From Scleromatobacter sp039920745 (GTDB taxonomy: Bacteria; Pseudomonadota; Gammaproteobacteria; Burkholderiales; Burkholderiaceae_C): DNA of 64,000 bases. This document shows, one piece after another, positions 43,123 through 51,403 of the stretch. Position numbers and translations under genes: made by a program. How positions within the stretch are numbered: position 1 is the first letter of the stretch; every line of letters begins with the position of its first letter. The notes beneath the pieces are model-generated. The model did no database searches. It saw nothing but the letters and a program-made list of their open reading frames with translations, and was not told the origin of the DNA. The DNA is taken from NCBI GenBank assembly GCA_039920745.1, contig JBDSDD010000092.1, positions 48,867 through 112,866 of the forward strand, in the 5' to 3' direction.

Positions 43123-44937
43123 TCAGTAGACGTCGATCGTGGTCACGCTCAGCGCCGGCAGCGACACGCTGAACGACGACCCCGACACCGCCTGCGTGCC
43201 CGCCGCCACCGGCTTGACCGGATTCTGGCCGGACGCCGAGGCCGCGCTGATGCGGTACAGGTGCGCCGTGCCGGACACGGGCAGGCCGCTGAACGCGGTC
43301 TGCTGCGCGGAAGTCGACCGGTTGATCGCCACGAACACCGTGCGGCCCGCGTGCGTGCTGTCGGTGCTGGCGTAGGCGGCGACATTGGCGACGTTGCTCG
43401 ACACCGCCTTCACCGAGATGTTGCCGAAGGTGGCGTTCGCGCCGTCGAAGCCGCGGAACGCGCGGAAACCGGCCAGGCAATACGTCTCGCTGCCCCCCAG
43501 CGGCCAGTAGTTGGCGGCGTAGACGCCTTGCGCGCCGAAGATGCCGAGGTTGTCGGACTCGGCCAGCGTGCCCGCGATGTGCTGGCAGCCGCCGTTGTTG
43601 TACTCGGTGATGCCCAATTTCATGCCCGGGTTGGACGCGTCGATCTTGGCCTGCAGGCGCGGCAGCAGGGCGATCGGGCCGCCCATCACGTCGTGGATCC
43701 AGGACTTCTCCGCGTAGCTCGCGTCCCACAGGCTGCGCGGGCTCTGCGCGACGGCCTGCACCTGCGCGTCGCTCAGCGTCGTGCCGTTGAGGTTGGTGAC
43801 GCGCGTTCCGCTCGGGTCGCTGGCCTCCGAGTACCAGTGGAAGTCGTAGACGTCGACCAGCGGCTTGCCGTAGCTGGCGCTGGCAGTCTTCAATGCGGCC
43901 ATGTACTTGTCGGCGAACCAGTTCGCGCCCGACGGCGATGCGGACAGTTCGCCCTGCCACGAGAACACGCCGCCGAAGCCGTAGTGCGCGGGGCCGACGA
44001 TGGTGATGTCGGGGAACTGGTCCTTGAGCGCCTTGGTCAGCGCGATCGTCTTGGCGATGTAGGCGTCCGAGGTGACCGCCGTGCTGCCCTGGATCTCCAG
44101 GTGCGTCGAGTTCCAGAGCTCGGGCTCGTTGTCGAGCTCGATCAAGGTCGGGATCGCAGCGCTGCCGCCGAAGATGCCTTGGCCGCTGAACTTCTGGTCG
44201 AGCGCCCACACGAATTCGTCCATGTAGACGGCGTTGTCGGCCGTTGACGGCGTCGTGGTGAAGGCCGAGCCCTTCTTGAAGATGAGCGGCTTGAAGCGCG
44301 TGGCGTCGGGCGGGTTGGACGTGCTGACCGGGCCGGCCTCGTCGGCCGAGACCCAGCCCTGCATCTGCACTGTGATCAGGCTGGCGGCGCCGACGGCGCG
44401 GTCGCCCGCGATCAGCGTGCGCACGGCCTCGGCGGGCGTCGTGCTGGCGCTCAGGTAGTTGTCGCTCTCGTACAGGTAGTCGCTGCCGGCGTTGGACGCG
44501 TTGTTCTCCCAGTTGTAGGCCGTCCAGCGATTGCCGCCAGCGCGGTCGAACGTGGGCAGCGGTGGTGGATTGGTGACGCCGTTGTAGAAGTTCAGGCCGT
44601 AGACGTAGGGCGAAATGGCGTGCGTGGTCGACGGGGTCAGCGTGATCGTGACGTCGGCCGCGGGTGGCGGAACAGGCGCCGGCGGGGGCGGCGAAGGCGG
44701 CGTGGGGCTCGGCGGCGGCGGCGTGGGCGAGGGTGGCGCGGGCGTCGGCGCCGGCGGTGCGGGAACCGGGGCTGGGGGCGTGGGCACCGGCGCCGGCGGA
44801 GCCGGTGCGGGTGTCGGCGGTGGCGGCGACGACGTCGGTGGGGGAGCGTCGCTGGATCCGCCCCCGCAGGCGACCATGAGGGCAGCCAACGCGGCGCTGA
44901 CGAACAACGGCGCAGGGGCTCGGGTGGGAAACGTCAT
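43123..44937 (-). CDS. GH44 endo-beta-glucanase/xyloglucanase lipoprotein
   Basis: Predicted surface lipoprotein of 604 residues: signal MTFPTRAPAPLF..., lipobox ending VAC with Cys24, then a Gly/Ser stretch and a Pro-rich linker of about 65 residues (about 30-93; repeated PTPPAPVPAPPAP-type units). The catalytic part follows the GH44 pattern: GGNRWTAYNWENNASNAGSDY, acid/base Glu271 in LDNEPELWN and nucleophile Glu445 in GITEYNNGG, spaced 174 residues apart, close to the family spacing. A beta-sandwich end follows. GH44 enzymes cut cellulose, xyloglucan or mannan backbones. No carbohydrate-binding module is seen. The linker probably holds the enzyme away from the outer membrane. An upstream TTG at 44961 is a less likely start. 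Confidence 0.88.
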   Translation of the reverse strand: MTFPTRAPAPLFVSAALAALMVACGGGSSDAPPPTSSPPPPTPAPAPPAPVPTPPAPVPAPPAPTPAPPSPTPPPPSPTPPSPPPPAPVPPPAADVTITLTPSTTHAISPYVYGLNFYNGVTNPPPLPTFDRAGGNRWTAYNWENNASNAGSDYLYESDNYLSASTTPAEAVRTLIAGDRAVGAASLITVQMQGWVSADEAGPVSTSNPPDATRFKPLIFKKGSAFTTTPSTADNAVYMDEFVWALDQKFSGQGIFGGSAAIPTLIELDNEPELWNSTHLEIQGSTAVTSDAYIAKTIALTKALKDQFPDITIVGPAHYGFGGVFSWQGELSASPSGANWFADKYMAALKTASASYGKPLVDVYDFHWYSEASDPSGTRVTNLNGTTLSDAQVQAVAQSPRSLWDASYAEKSWIHDVMGGPIALLPRLQAKIDASNPGMKLGITEYNNGGCQHIAGTLAESDNLGIFGAQGVYAANYWPLGGSETYCLAGFRAFRGFDGANATFGNISVKAVSSNVANVAAYASTDSTHAGRTVFVAINRSTSAQQTAFSGLPVSGTAHLYRISAASASGQNPVKPVAAGTQAVSGSSFSVSLPALSVTTIDVY

Positions 44938-45052
44938 GGTCTGGTCGGGCAGTGGGATCAACTCGCGAGCATAGGGCCGAGCGGCACGTTATCGCGGCCC
45001 GGCAATGTGCCCGCAGGTAACGTGTTCGACCAACTGTCGGGCGCGTCCGCCT

Positions 45053-46402
45053 TCAGAACATCGCCGCGTAGCGCTCCAGCTCCCACGCGCTCACGTGGCG
45101 CGCGTAGGCCGTCCACTCGATGCGCTTGAGTCGATCGAACTCGTTGGCCAGGGACTCCCCGAGCGCGCCGCGCACGACCGCGTCGGCTCGCAGCGCCTCC
45201 ACGGACTCGATCAGGCTTTGCGGCAGCAGCGGGATCGCGCGCGCCCGGATCTGCGCGAGCTCCAGCGCGAACAGGTCGTCGGTGCAGGCCGGGCCCGGAT
45301 CGAGGGCGCGGTCGATGCCGTCCAGCCCCGCCTCGATGAGGCCAGCGAGTGCCAGGTAGGGGTTGGCGCTGGCGTCCGGCAGGCGCCATTCGAAGCGGCC
45401 GTTGAGCGTGCGGACGACGGCGGTGCGATTGTTCGGGCCGTGCGCGACATAGGCCGGGGCCCAGGTCGTGCCGGACAGCGACTCGCCGACGACCAGCCGC
45501 TTGTACGAATTGACGGTGGGCGCGGCCAGCGCCGTCAGCGCGGCGCTGTGCGCGAGCACGCCGGCGATGAAATGCCCGGCCAGCGGCGTCAGCCCGGGGC
45601 GGCGGTCGATGTTGGAGAACACGCACTGGTCGCCGGCCCACATCGACACGTGGAAGTGCAGTCCGCTGCCGGGCTGGTTGGCGAAGGGCTTGGGCATCAT
45701 CGAGAACACCGCGCCCTGGCGCTCGGCCAGCGTGTGGGCCGCGAGCTTGAACAGCGTGACGTTGTCCGCGCTGGTGAGCGCGTCGGCGTTCTCGAAGTTG
45801 ATCTCGTACTGGCCGTTCGCGTCCTCATGGTCGGTCTGCAGCACCTTCATGCCGGCGGCCTCCAGCGCAACGCGCAGGTCGACCAGGAACTGCGCCTGGC
45901 GCGGCAGGCTCTTGAGGTCGTAGGACGGCTTGTCCAGGCGGTCGGCGTCATCGAACGGCAGCCACTGGCCGCCCACCTTCTTGAGCAGGAAGAACTCGGG
46001 CTCGATGCCCACCTGCAGCGTCCAGCCGCGCTGCGCAAGTCGGTCGGTGGCGCGGCGCAGCACCTGGCGCGGACAGTTGTCGAACGGCTCGCCGGCCACG
46101 AAGCCGTCGCACGCCACGCGGGCGACGCCGGGCATCCACGGCAACGCGGCGAGCGTGCGCAGGTCGGCACGGGCGTAGTACTCGCTGCGCGGGCCGGTGC
46201 GGGGCAGGGCGGTGCCCCAGATCGACGGTCCCGCAAAGCCGGCACCATCGCGCACGACGGTGGCGAGCTGATGCAGCGGCACCCACTTGCCCTTGGGCGT
46301 GCCGTGCACGTCGACGAACTGCGTCAGGAGCGTGTGGACGCCCTGCTGGTGCAGTTTGGCCTCGAGGGCGGCGATGTCGTGGTCTTGTCGTGTCGTTGTC
46401 AT
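45053..46402 (-). CDS. glnT: Glutamine-synthetase-like enzyme, type III (GlnT/GMAS group)
   Basis: ATP-dependent ligase of the glutamine synthetase fold, 449 residues from the ATG at 46402. Seen: beta-grasp N-terminus (TLLTQFVDVHGTPKGKWVP), the metal/ATP GIEPEFFLL motif, ANGQYEINFENADAL, GSGLHFHVSM and NNRTAVVR (ATP/glutamate contacts). It belongs to the family that includes GlnT and gamma-glutamylmethylamide synthetase; the closest relatives add glutamate to an amine rather than ammonia. It is downstream of puuC, separated by 129 bases holding a REP-like repeat. As a second ligase in a polyamine locus it may act on another amine (for example GABA, ethanolamine or a longer polyamine) - inference. 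Confidence 0.8.
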   Translation of the reverse strand: MTTTRQDHDIAALEAKLHQQGVHTLLTQFVDVHGTPKGKWVPLHQLATVVRDGAGFAGPSIWGTALPRTGPRSEYYARADLRTLAALPWMPGVARVACDGFVAGEPFDNCPRQVLRRATDRLAQRGWTLQVGIEPEFFLLKKVGGQWLPFDDADRLDKPSYDLKSLPRQAQFLVDLRVALEAAGMKVLQTDHEDANGQYEINFENADALTSADNVTLFKLAAHTLAERQGAVFSMMPKPFANQPGSGLHFHVSMWAGDQCVFSNIDRRPGLTPLAGHFIAGVLAHSAALTALAAPTVNSYKRLVVGESLSGTTWAPAYVAHGPNNRTAVVRTLNGRFEWRLPDASANPYLALAGLIEAGLDGIDRALDPGPACTDDLFALELAQIRARAIPLLPQSLIESVEALRADAVVRGALGESLANEFDRLKRIEWTAYARHVSAWELERYAAMF

Positions 46403-46487
46403 CGAATTACTCAGGGCGCGCGAGGGCCGCCGGGCGCAGGCCCAGCCAAGCAAGAGGGAAGCGAGGGTCGCACCCGAGCCGATCCGA

Positions 46488-46531
46488 GCACCCCCTCGGG
46501 GGGCAGCGACCGTCAGGGAGCGTGGGGGTCG
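46488..46531 (-). repeat. REP-like element, copy 3 (after puuC)
   Basis: On the minus strand GACCCCCACGCTCC, then GGTCGCTGCCCCCC and GAGGGGG; it begins directly after the puuC TGA, exactly as copy 1 begins after the typA TGA. It shares the GACCCCCACG and CGCTGCCCC..GAGGGG core with the copies at 29024-29187 but lacks their second hairpin half. Confidence 0.7.
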
Positions 46532-48028
46532 TCACTTCTGGCCGTCGATCCGGATCCAGGTCGTCTTGAGCTCGGTGTACTTGTCGAACGCGTGCAGCGA
46601 CTTGTCGCGCCCGTTGCCGCTCTGCTTGTAGCCGCCGAACGGCACGGTGATGTCGTCCTCGTCGTACGAGTTGACGTGCACGGTGCCGGCGCGCAGGCCG
46701 CGGGCGACGCGGTGGGCGCGGTTGATGTTGTCGCTCCAGACGCTGGCCTGCAGGCCGTAGTTCGAGCCGTTGGCCAGCGCGATGGCCTCGTCCTCGGTCT
46801 TGAAGCGCAGCACTGCCATCACCGGGCCGAAGATCTCTTCCTGCGCGATTCGCATGTCGTTGGTGACGTTGTCGAACACCGTCGGCTCGACGTAGTAGCC
46901 GCCCGTTTCGCTGCGCACCTGCTTGCCGCCGCTGACGACGCGCGCGCCCTGCGCATGACCGGCCTCGATGTAGCCCAGCACTGTCTTCAGCTGGGTGTCG
47001 TCGACCAGCGCGCCCATCTCGGTGGCCGCGTCCAGCGGGTCGGCCGGGGCGTACTTGGGCGCCTCGGTCTTGAGCGTGGCGATGAACTCGTCGGCGACCT
47101 GCTCGTGCACCAGCACGCGCGACGGCGCGTTGCAGGATTCGCCCTGGTTGAAGAACATGCTGCCCGCCACCGTCCGGGCGGCGCGCGCGACGTCGGCGTA
47201 GTCGTTGAACACGACGAACGCCGACTTGCCGCCCAGCTCGTTGTAGACGCGCTTGAGGTTGGACTTGCCGGCGTATTCGTACATGCGGCGGCCGACGCGT
47301 GTCGAGCCGGTGAAGCCGATCGCGTCGACCTCCATGTGCAGCGCCAGCGCCTCGCCGGCCTCGTGGCCGAAGCCCGGAACGACGTTGAACACGCCGGGCG
47401 GCAGGCCGGCCTCGAGCGCGAGTTCGGCCAGACGCAGCGCGGTCAGCGGGCTCTTTTCGCTGGGCTTGAGCACGACGCTGTTGCCGGCGGCCAGCGCCGG
47501 GCCCAGCTTCCAGGCGGCCATGATCATCGGGTAGTTCCACGGCACGATCACGCCGATCACGCCCATGGGCTCGCGCGTGACGAGCGCGAGCGCGCTCGGG
47601 GCGGTGGGGGCGATCTCATCGTAGATCTTGTCGACGGCCTCGGCGTACCAGGCGATGCAGCGCGCGCAGGCCGGCACGTCGACCGCCAGCGCGTACTGGA
47701 TGGGCTTGCCCATGTCGAGCGTCTCGAGCAGCGCCAGTTCCTCCTTGGCGCCCATGATCAGCTCGGAGAACTTCTGCAGGATCTTCTTGCGCGCGGCAGG
47801 GGCCTTGGTCGCCCAGCGGCCGTCCTCGAAGGCGGCGCGCGCGGACCGCACGGCCTTGTCGACATCCGCGGCGAGGCCGCGCGCGATCGGGCCCAGCAGG
47901 CGGTTGTCGATCGGCGAATGCTTGGCGAATGTCTCGCCGGTCTGGGTGGCGTGGCGCACGCCGTCCACCAGCATGCGGCCGTCGATCTTCAGGGCGGTGG
48001 CGCGTTCGGCCCAGTGGGTGTTGCTCAT
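46532..48028 (-). CDS. puuC: Gamma-glutamyl-gamma-aminobutyraldehyde dehydrogenase
   Basis: NAD(P)-dependent aldehyde dehydrogenase of 498 residues, third step of the Puu pathway: gamma-glutamyl-aminobutyraldehyde to gamma-glutamyl-GABA. The start is ATG 48028 with AGGAG upstream (a TTG sits one codon earlier). Seen: VPWNYPMIMAAWKLGPAL, KPSEKSPLTAL, GFTGSTRVGRRM, the general-base Glu in ELGGKSAFVVF, the catalytic Cys in FFNQGESCNAPSRV, and the EEIFGPVM motif. Length is standard. It sits downstream of the porin gene, and its stop touches a REP-like repeat. Confidence 0.92.
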   Translation of the reverse strand: MSNTHWAERATALKIDGRMLVDGVRHATQTGETFAKHSPIDNRLLGPIARGLAADVDKAVRSARAAFEDGRWATKAPAARKKILQKFSELIMGAKEELALLETLDMGKPIQYALAVDVPACARCIAWYAEAVDKIYDEIAPTAPSALALVTREPMGVIGVIVPWNYPMIMAAWKLGPALAAGNSVVLKPSEKSPLTALRLAELALEAGLPPGVFNVVPGFGHEAGEALALHMEVDAIGFTGSTRVGRRMYEYAGKSNLKRVYNELGGKSAFVVFNDYADVARAARTVAGSMFFNQGESCNAPSRVLVHEQVADEFIATLKTEAPKYAPADPLDAATEMGALVDDTQLKTVLGYIEAGHAQGARVVSGGKQVRSETGGYYVEPTVFDNVTNDMRIAQEEIFGPVMAVLRFKTEDEAIALANGSNYGLQASVWSDNINRAHRVARGLRAGTVHVNSYDEDDITVPFGGYKQSGNGRDKSLHAFDKYTELKTTWIRIDGQK

Positions 48029-48052
48029 CAATGTCTCCTGCAGAATCAGGAA

Positions 48053-48073
48053 GGGCCGGCTTGTGGCCGGCCC
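48053..48073 (-). terminator. GC-rich hairpin between the porin gene and puuC
   Basis: Perfect 8-bp stem GGGCCGGC/GCCGGCCC with a five-base loop, followed on the minus strand by only TTCC. It would be a weak terminator or a stability element setting puuC expression below the porin gene. Confidence 0.45.
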
Positions 48074-48108
48074 CTCGGGTTGGGCGAGTGGGCCCGGGTC
48101 AGCTCAGT

Positions 48109-49533
48109 TTAGAAGCCGACGACCATCGTGGCGCCAAGAAGGGAGTTGTTCTTCTTGTACGTGCCGGTCTTCGCGTCGAGGAACACGGCCTGGCTGGCCA
48201 GGTCGAGGCGGTACTCGGCCTTGATCGTCGTGTTGGCGGTCAGGAGGTAGTTGAAGCCGAGTGCGATCGCGGAACGGTTGGCGCCCTTGCAATCCGCGCC
48301 CAGCGAGCAGTTGGGCGAGACGCCGATGCCGTTGCGGTTGTCGCCATTCACCGGATTTCCGAAGCTATCGGTGCTTCCGTAGTAGCCGGTGTAGCCCAGA
48401 AGGCCGCCGCCGTTCTTCTGGTCGTTGATGTAGTCGGCACGGATCACGGCCTCGAAGCGCGGGTCGAGCTTGTATGCGGCCAGGCCCGAGACGCCCCACC
48501 ACTGCGCGTCGCGCGCGTTGCCATCGGCGTCCGGCGTGATCGCCGCGTCCTTCTGGCGGCCGAAGCCGACCTGGCCCTGCAGCGTCAGGTCGCCGCGGAT
48601 GAAGTACGCGTCGGCCTCGATCAGGTGCAGCATCGTGTTTTCCGATGCACCGGGCACCACGCCGCCACTGTTGAAGTTGGCGACCTTGCCTTCGACACCC
48701 GCCATGCCCCAACCCGAGAACTCGCCCTTCGAGTAGTCAAGGCGGTACGCCAGCACCGGCGCGAACTGCTTGGCCTTGTTCAGCGGCGAGTTGAAGTTGG
48801 CGATGACGGCCTTCACGTCGTACTTGCCGCGGATGATCTCCATGCCCGCGCCGGTGTAGGCGGTGGGCTCGGTGAAGTCCAGCAGCAGGCCGCGCGTGAC
48901 CAGCTTGGTGGTGGTCGGCTGGATGTACTCGTAGCCGGACCAGTCGGGAATCTGGCCGCCGATGATGCGCGTCTGCAGGTCGCCCATCGGAATCGAGAAC
49001 GACGCCTCGTGGACGATGGAGTTGCCGCCCGGATCCGCCACGGTGCCGGCGCCGCGCTGCGGCATCAGCGTCAGACGCCACTTGGTACCGCCTTCGAGCT
49101 CCTTCTGGAAGTCGAGCTGCACGGTGCCGAAGTACGAGTCATCGTAGTTGTAGCCATCCTCGGAGACCGGGCTCAGGAACTGGAAGCCGGCGCGGTTCTG
49201 GTTCTTGTTCCAGATGAAGGTCGGGTCCATGTAGCCGCTGATCTTCAGGTCTTTGTAGCCGTGCGCCTCCTGGGCGTCTTCGAGCGCCTCGGACTTGACG
49301 ACCAGCTTGTTGAAATCAGCGGCCTGCTCGGGCGTCATGCCCCATTGGGCCGGTTGGCCGTCGGCGGGCGCTTCGGGCACGGCCGCGAGCTTCTTCTCGA
49401 GGTCGGCGATGCGCGCCTTCAGGGCCGCGAGCTCCTTCAGGACGTCGGCGTTGGTCTGGGCAAAGGCGGGGGTGGCCGCGCCGAAGGCGAGCAGGAGCGC
49501 GCAGGCGAGGGCGGTGTGACGCAGGGTCTTCAT
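48109..49533 (-). CDS. DUF3138-type outer-membrane porin
   Basis: 474 residues with a signal peptide cut after PAFAQ, a short coiled coil at about residues 28-52 (TNADVLKELAALKARIADLEKKL), then a beta-rich part full of alternating aromatic strands (SYFGTVQLDFQKELEGG, YFIRGDLTLQGQVGFG) and a C-terminal strand ending in Phe (GATMVVGF), the mark of an outer-membrane beta barrel. The pattern matches DUF3138, a beta-proteobacterial family whose function is not established. Its location between potI and puuC strongly suggests a substrate-specific channel for polyamines or their derivatives (inference). It has its own ribosome-binding site (CTGGAGAAACC upstream). Confidence 0.8.
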   Translation of the reverse strand: MKTLRHTALACALLLAFGAATPAFAQTNADVLKELAALKARIADLEKKLAAVPEAPADGQPAQWGMTPEQAADFNKLVVKSEALEDAQEAHGYKDLKISGYMDPTFIWNKNQNRAGFQFLSPVSEDGYNYDDSYFGTVQLDFQKELEGGTKWRLTLMPQRGAGTVADPGGNSIVHEASFSIPMGDLQTRIIGGQIPDWSGYEYIQPTTTKLVTRGLLLDFTEPTAYTGAGMEIIRGKYDVKAVIANFNSPLNKAKQFAPVLAYRLDYSKGEFSGWGMAGVEGKVANFNSGGVVPGASENTMLHLIEADAYFIRGDLTLQGQVGFGRQKDAAITPDADGNARDAQWWGVSGLAAYKLDPRFEAVIRADYINDQKNGGGLLGYTGYYGSTDSFGNPVNGDNRNGIGVSPNCSLGADCKGANRSAIALGFNYLLTANTTIKAEYRLDLASQAVFLDAKTGTYKKNNSLLGATMVVGF

Positions 49534-49593
49534 CGGTTTCTCCAGGGATGTTTTGTTGAGCGTGTCGTTGACTTGCGGGAATTCAGGGGAAGT

Positions 49594-50454
49594 TCAGGCG
49601 TCGTCGCGCGCGGCAGCGCTTATCTCCGCAGCGCGTCGGCGCTCGTTGCGCGCGACCCAGATGCTGGCCAGGGCGACGCAGATCGCGACGATGACGATCA
49701 TCACGGTCGCTACGGCGTTGACGCTCGGATCGAGTCCGAGGCGTGCGCGGGAGAAGATGACCAGCGGCATCGTGGTGGCGCCGGGGCCGCTGAGGAACGC
49801 CGACGCGACCACGTCGTCCAGCGACAGGCTGAACGTCAGCAGCCACGCCGAGACCAGCGACTGCGTGATCATCGGGAAGGTGACCAGACGGAACACCGCC
49901 CAGGGGCGCGCGCCCAGGTCCATGGCGGCTTCTTCGAGCTGGGGGTTCAGGTCCTGCAGCCGGGCCTGGACGACAACCGCTGCGTAAGACATGCCGATCA
50001 TCAGGTGGCCCAGCCAGATCGTGAACATGCCACGCTCGGGGAAGCCGATCAGGCGCTGGATCGCGACGAGCATCAGCAGCAACGACAGCCCCTGGATCAC
50101 CTCGGGCATCACCAGCGGCGCATTGACCATGCCGCTGAAGAACGTCCGGCCCCGGAAGCGCTTGTACTTGACGAGCGTGAAAGCCGCCATCGTGCCGAGC
50201 ACGACCGAGCCGGTCGCCGACGTCACTGCGATCTTCAGTGACAGCCAGAGGCCGTTGATCAGTTCGGTGTCGTCGGCAAGCTTGCGGTACCACTCGAGGG
50301 AAAAGCCGCCCCACTGCGATGCCAGCCGGGAGTGGTTGAACGAGAAGATCATCAGCGTGAACATCGGCAGGTACAGGAACAGGAAGCCCCCGACCAGCCA
50401 CGCACGCCCGAAGCCCTTCGCAAAATCGGTGCCGAACAATGCGCGATTCTTCAT
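49594..50454 (-). CDS. potI: Putrescine/spermidine ABC transporter permease
   Basis: Inner-membrane permease of 286 residues with six helices and the EAA-loop motif EEAAMDLGARPWAVFRLVTFPM, which contacts the ATPase. It is the second permease of the PotFGHI complex. The LSLDDVVASAFLSGPGATTMP segment is the PotI/PotC-type end. Its ATG overlaps the potH stop (ATGA at 50451-50454). Confidence 0.94.
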   Translation of the reverse strand: MKNRALFGTDFAKGFGRAWLVGGFLFLYLPMFTLMIFSFNHSRLASQWGGFSLEWYRKLADDTELINGLWLSLKIAVTSATGSVVLGTMAAFTLVKYKRFRGRTFFSGMVNAPLVMPEVIQGLSLLLMLVAIQRLIGFPERGMFTIWLGHLMIGMSYAAVVVQARLQDLNPQLEEAAMDLGARPWAVFRLVTFPMITQSLVSAWLLTFSLSLDDVVASAFLSGPGATTMPLVIFSRARLGLDPSVNAVATVMIVIVAICVALASIWVARNERRRAAEISAAARDDA

Positions 50455-51389
50455 TTCCGGGCCTCCTGGGCTTCAGCCTGGTACTTGTTGAAATAGGCCA
50501 GCGGCACGACGATCAGAAGCACCAGCACGACGGCGACGGCAGAGGCCATCGGCGGGTCGTTGTTGCTGAAGTTCTCGTCCCAGATGACGCGGCCGATCAT
50601 CAGCGTGGTGGGCCCACCCAGCAGTTCGGGGGTCACGTACTCGCCGACGCAGGGAATGAAGACGAGCATCGAGCCCGCGATGATCCCGGCCTTGGACAGC
50701 GGCACCGTGATGCGCCAGAACGCGACCCAGGGCGTCGCGCCGAGGTCGGAGGCGGCTTCCAGCAGCCGCAGATCCATCTTCGACAGGTTCGCGTACAACG
50801 GCAGGATCATGAACACCACGTAGGTGTACGTCATGCCGATGATCAGCGAGAACGTCGTGTGCATCAACTGCCCGGGCGCCTCGATGACCCCCAGCCACAG
50901 CAGTACGTGGTCGAAATGGCTGCTGATGATCAGCTTGGCGACCCAGCCGCCTTCGTCCAGCAGGCCCTTCCATGCATAGACACGCAGCAGGAACGAGGTC
51001 CAGAACGGCAGCATCACCAGCATCAGCAACGTCGGTTGCAGAGAGGCCTTGGCACGCGCCATGAAGTAGGCGAACGGATAACCAATCAGCAGGCAGAAAA
51101 ACGTCGTGACGAACGCGTACTTGATGCTGGCCCAGTACGACCAGAAGTACAGGCTGTCGGTGCCGAGCCGGACATAGTTGGTGTATTTCAGCACCAGCTT
51201 GACGGCGCCATCGGCGACGGTCGCGATGTCCTCGGCGCGGATCACGCCCATCTCTGAGATCGAATAGTTCGCGACGATCAGGAATGGTGCGAGGAAAAAC
51301 ACCAGCAGCCAGGCGTAGGGAATGCCGATGACCGCGGTGCGGCCACGCCACCACGATGGCTTCCAGGGGGATTTCTTGGGGGCTTCCAT
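50451..51389 (-). CDS. potH: Putrescine/spermidine ABC transporter permease
   Basis: 312 residues from ATG 51389, preceded by GGAGG. It has six predicted helices; AWLLVFFLAPFLIVANYSIS is the first and LLEAASDLGATPWVAFWRITVPLS is the EAA loop for ATPase docking. The CVGEYVTPELLGGP motif is typical of PotH/PotB. The frame is open up to 51464 but without family similarity. It is 14 bases downstream of potG. Confidence 0.94.
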   Translation of the reverse strand: MEAPKKSPWKPSWWRGRTAVIGIPYAWLLVFFLAPFLIVANYSISEMGVIRAEDIATVADGAVKLVLKYTNYVRLGTDSLYFWSYWASIKYAFVTTFFCLLIGYPFAYFMARAKASLQPTLLMLVMLPFWTSFLLRVYAWKGLLDEGGWVAKLIISSHFDHVLLWLGVIEAPGQLMHTTFSLIIGMTYTYVVFMILPLYANLSKMDLRLLEAASDLGATPWVAFWRITVPLSKAGIIAGSMLVFIPCVGEYVTPELLGGPTTLMIGRVIWDENFSNNDPPMASAVAVVLVLLIVVPLAYFNKYQAEAQEARK

Positions 51390-51403
51390 CGTTTCAGCCT
51401 CCG

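Noticed and set aside
44640..44850. Tandem-repeat or CRISPR-like array
   Set aside because: The periodicity is codon-level repetition of the Pro-rich linker of the GH44 protein; there are no spacers.
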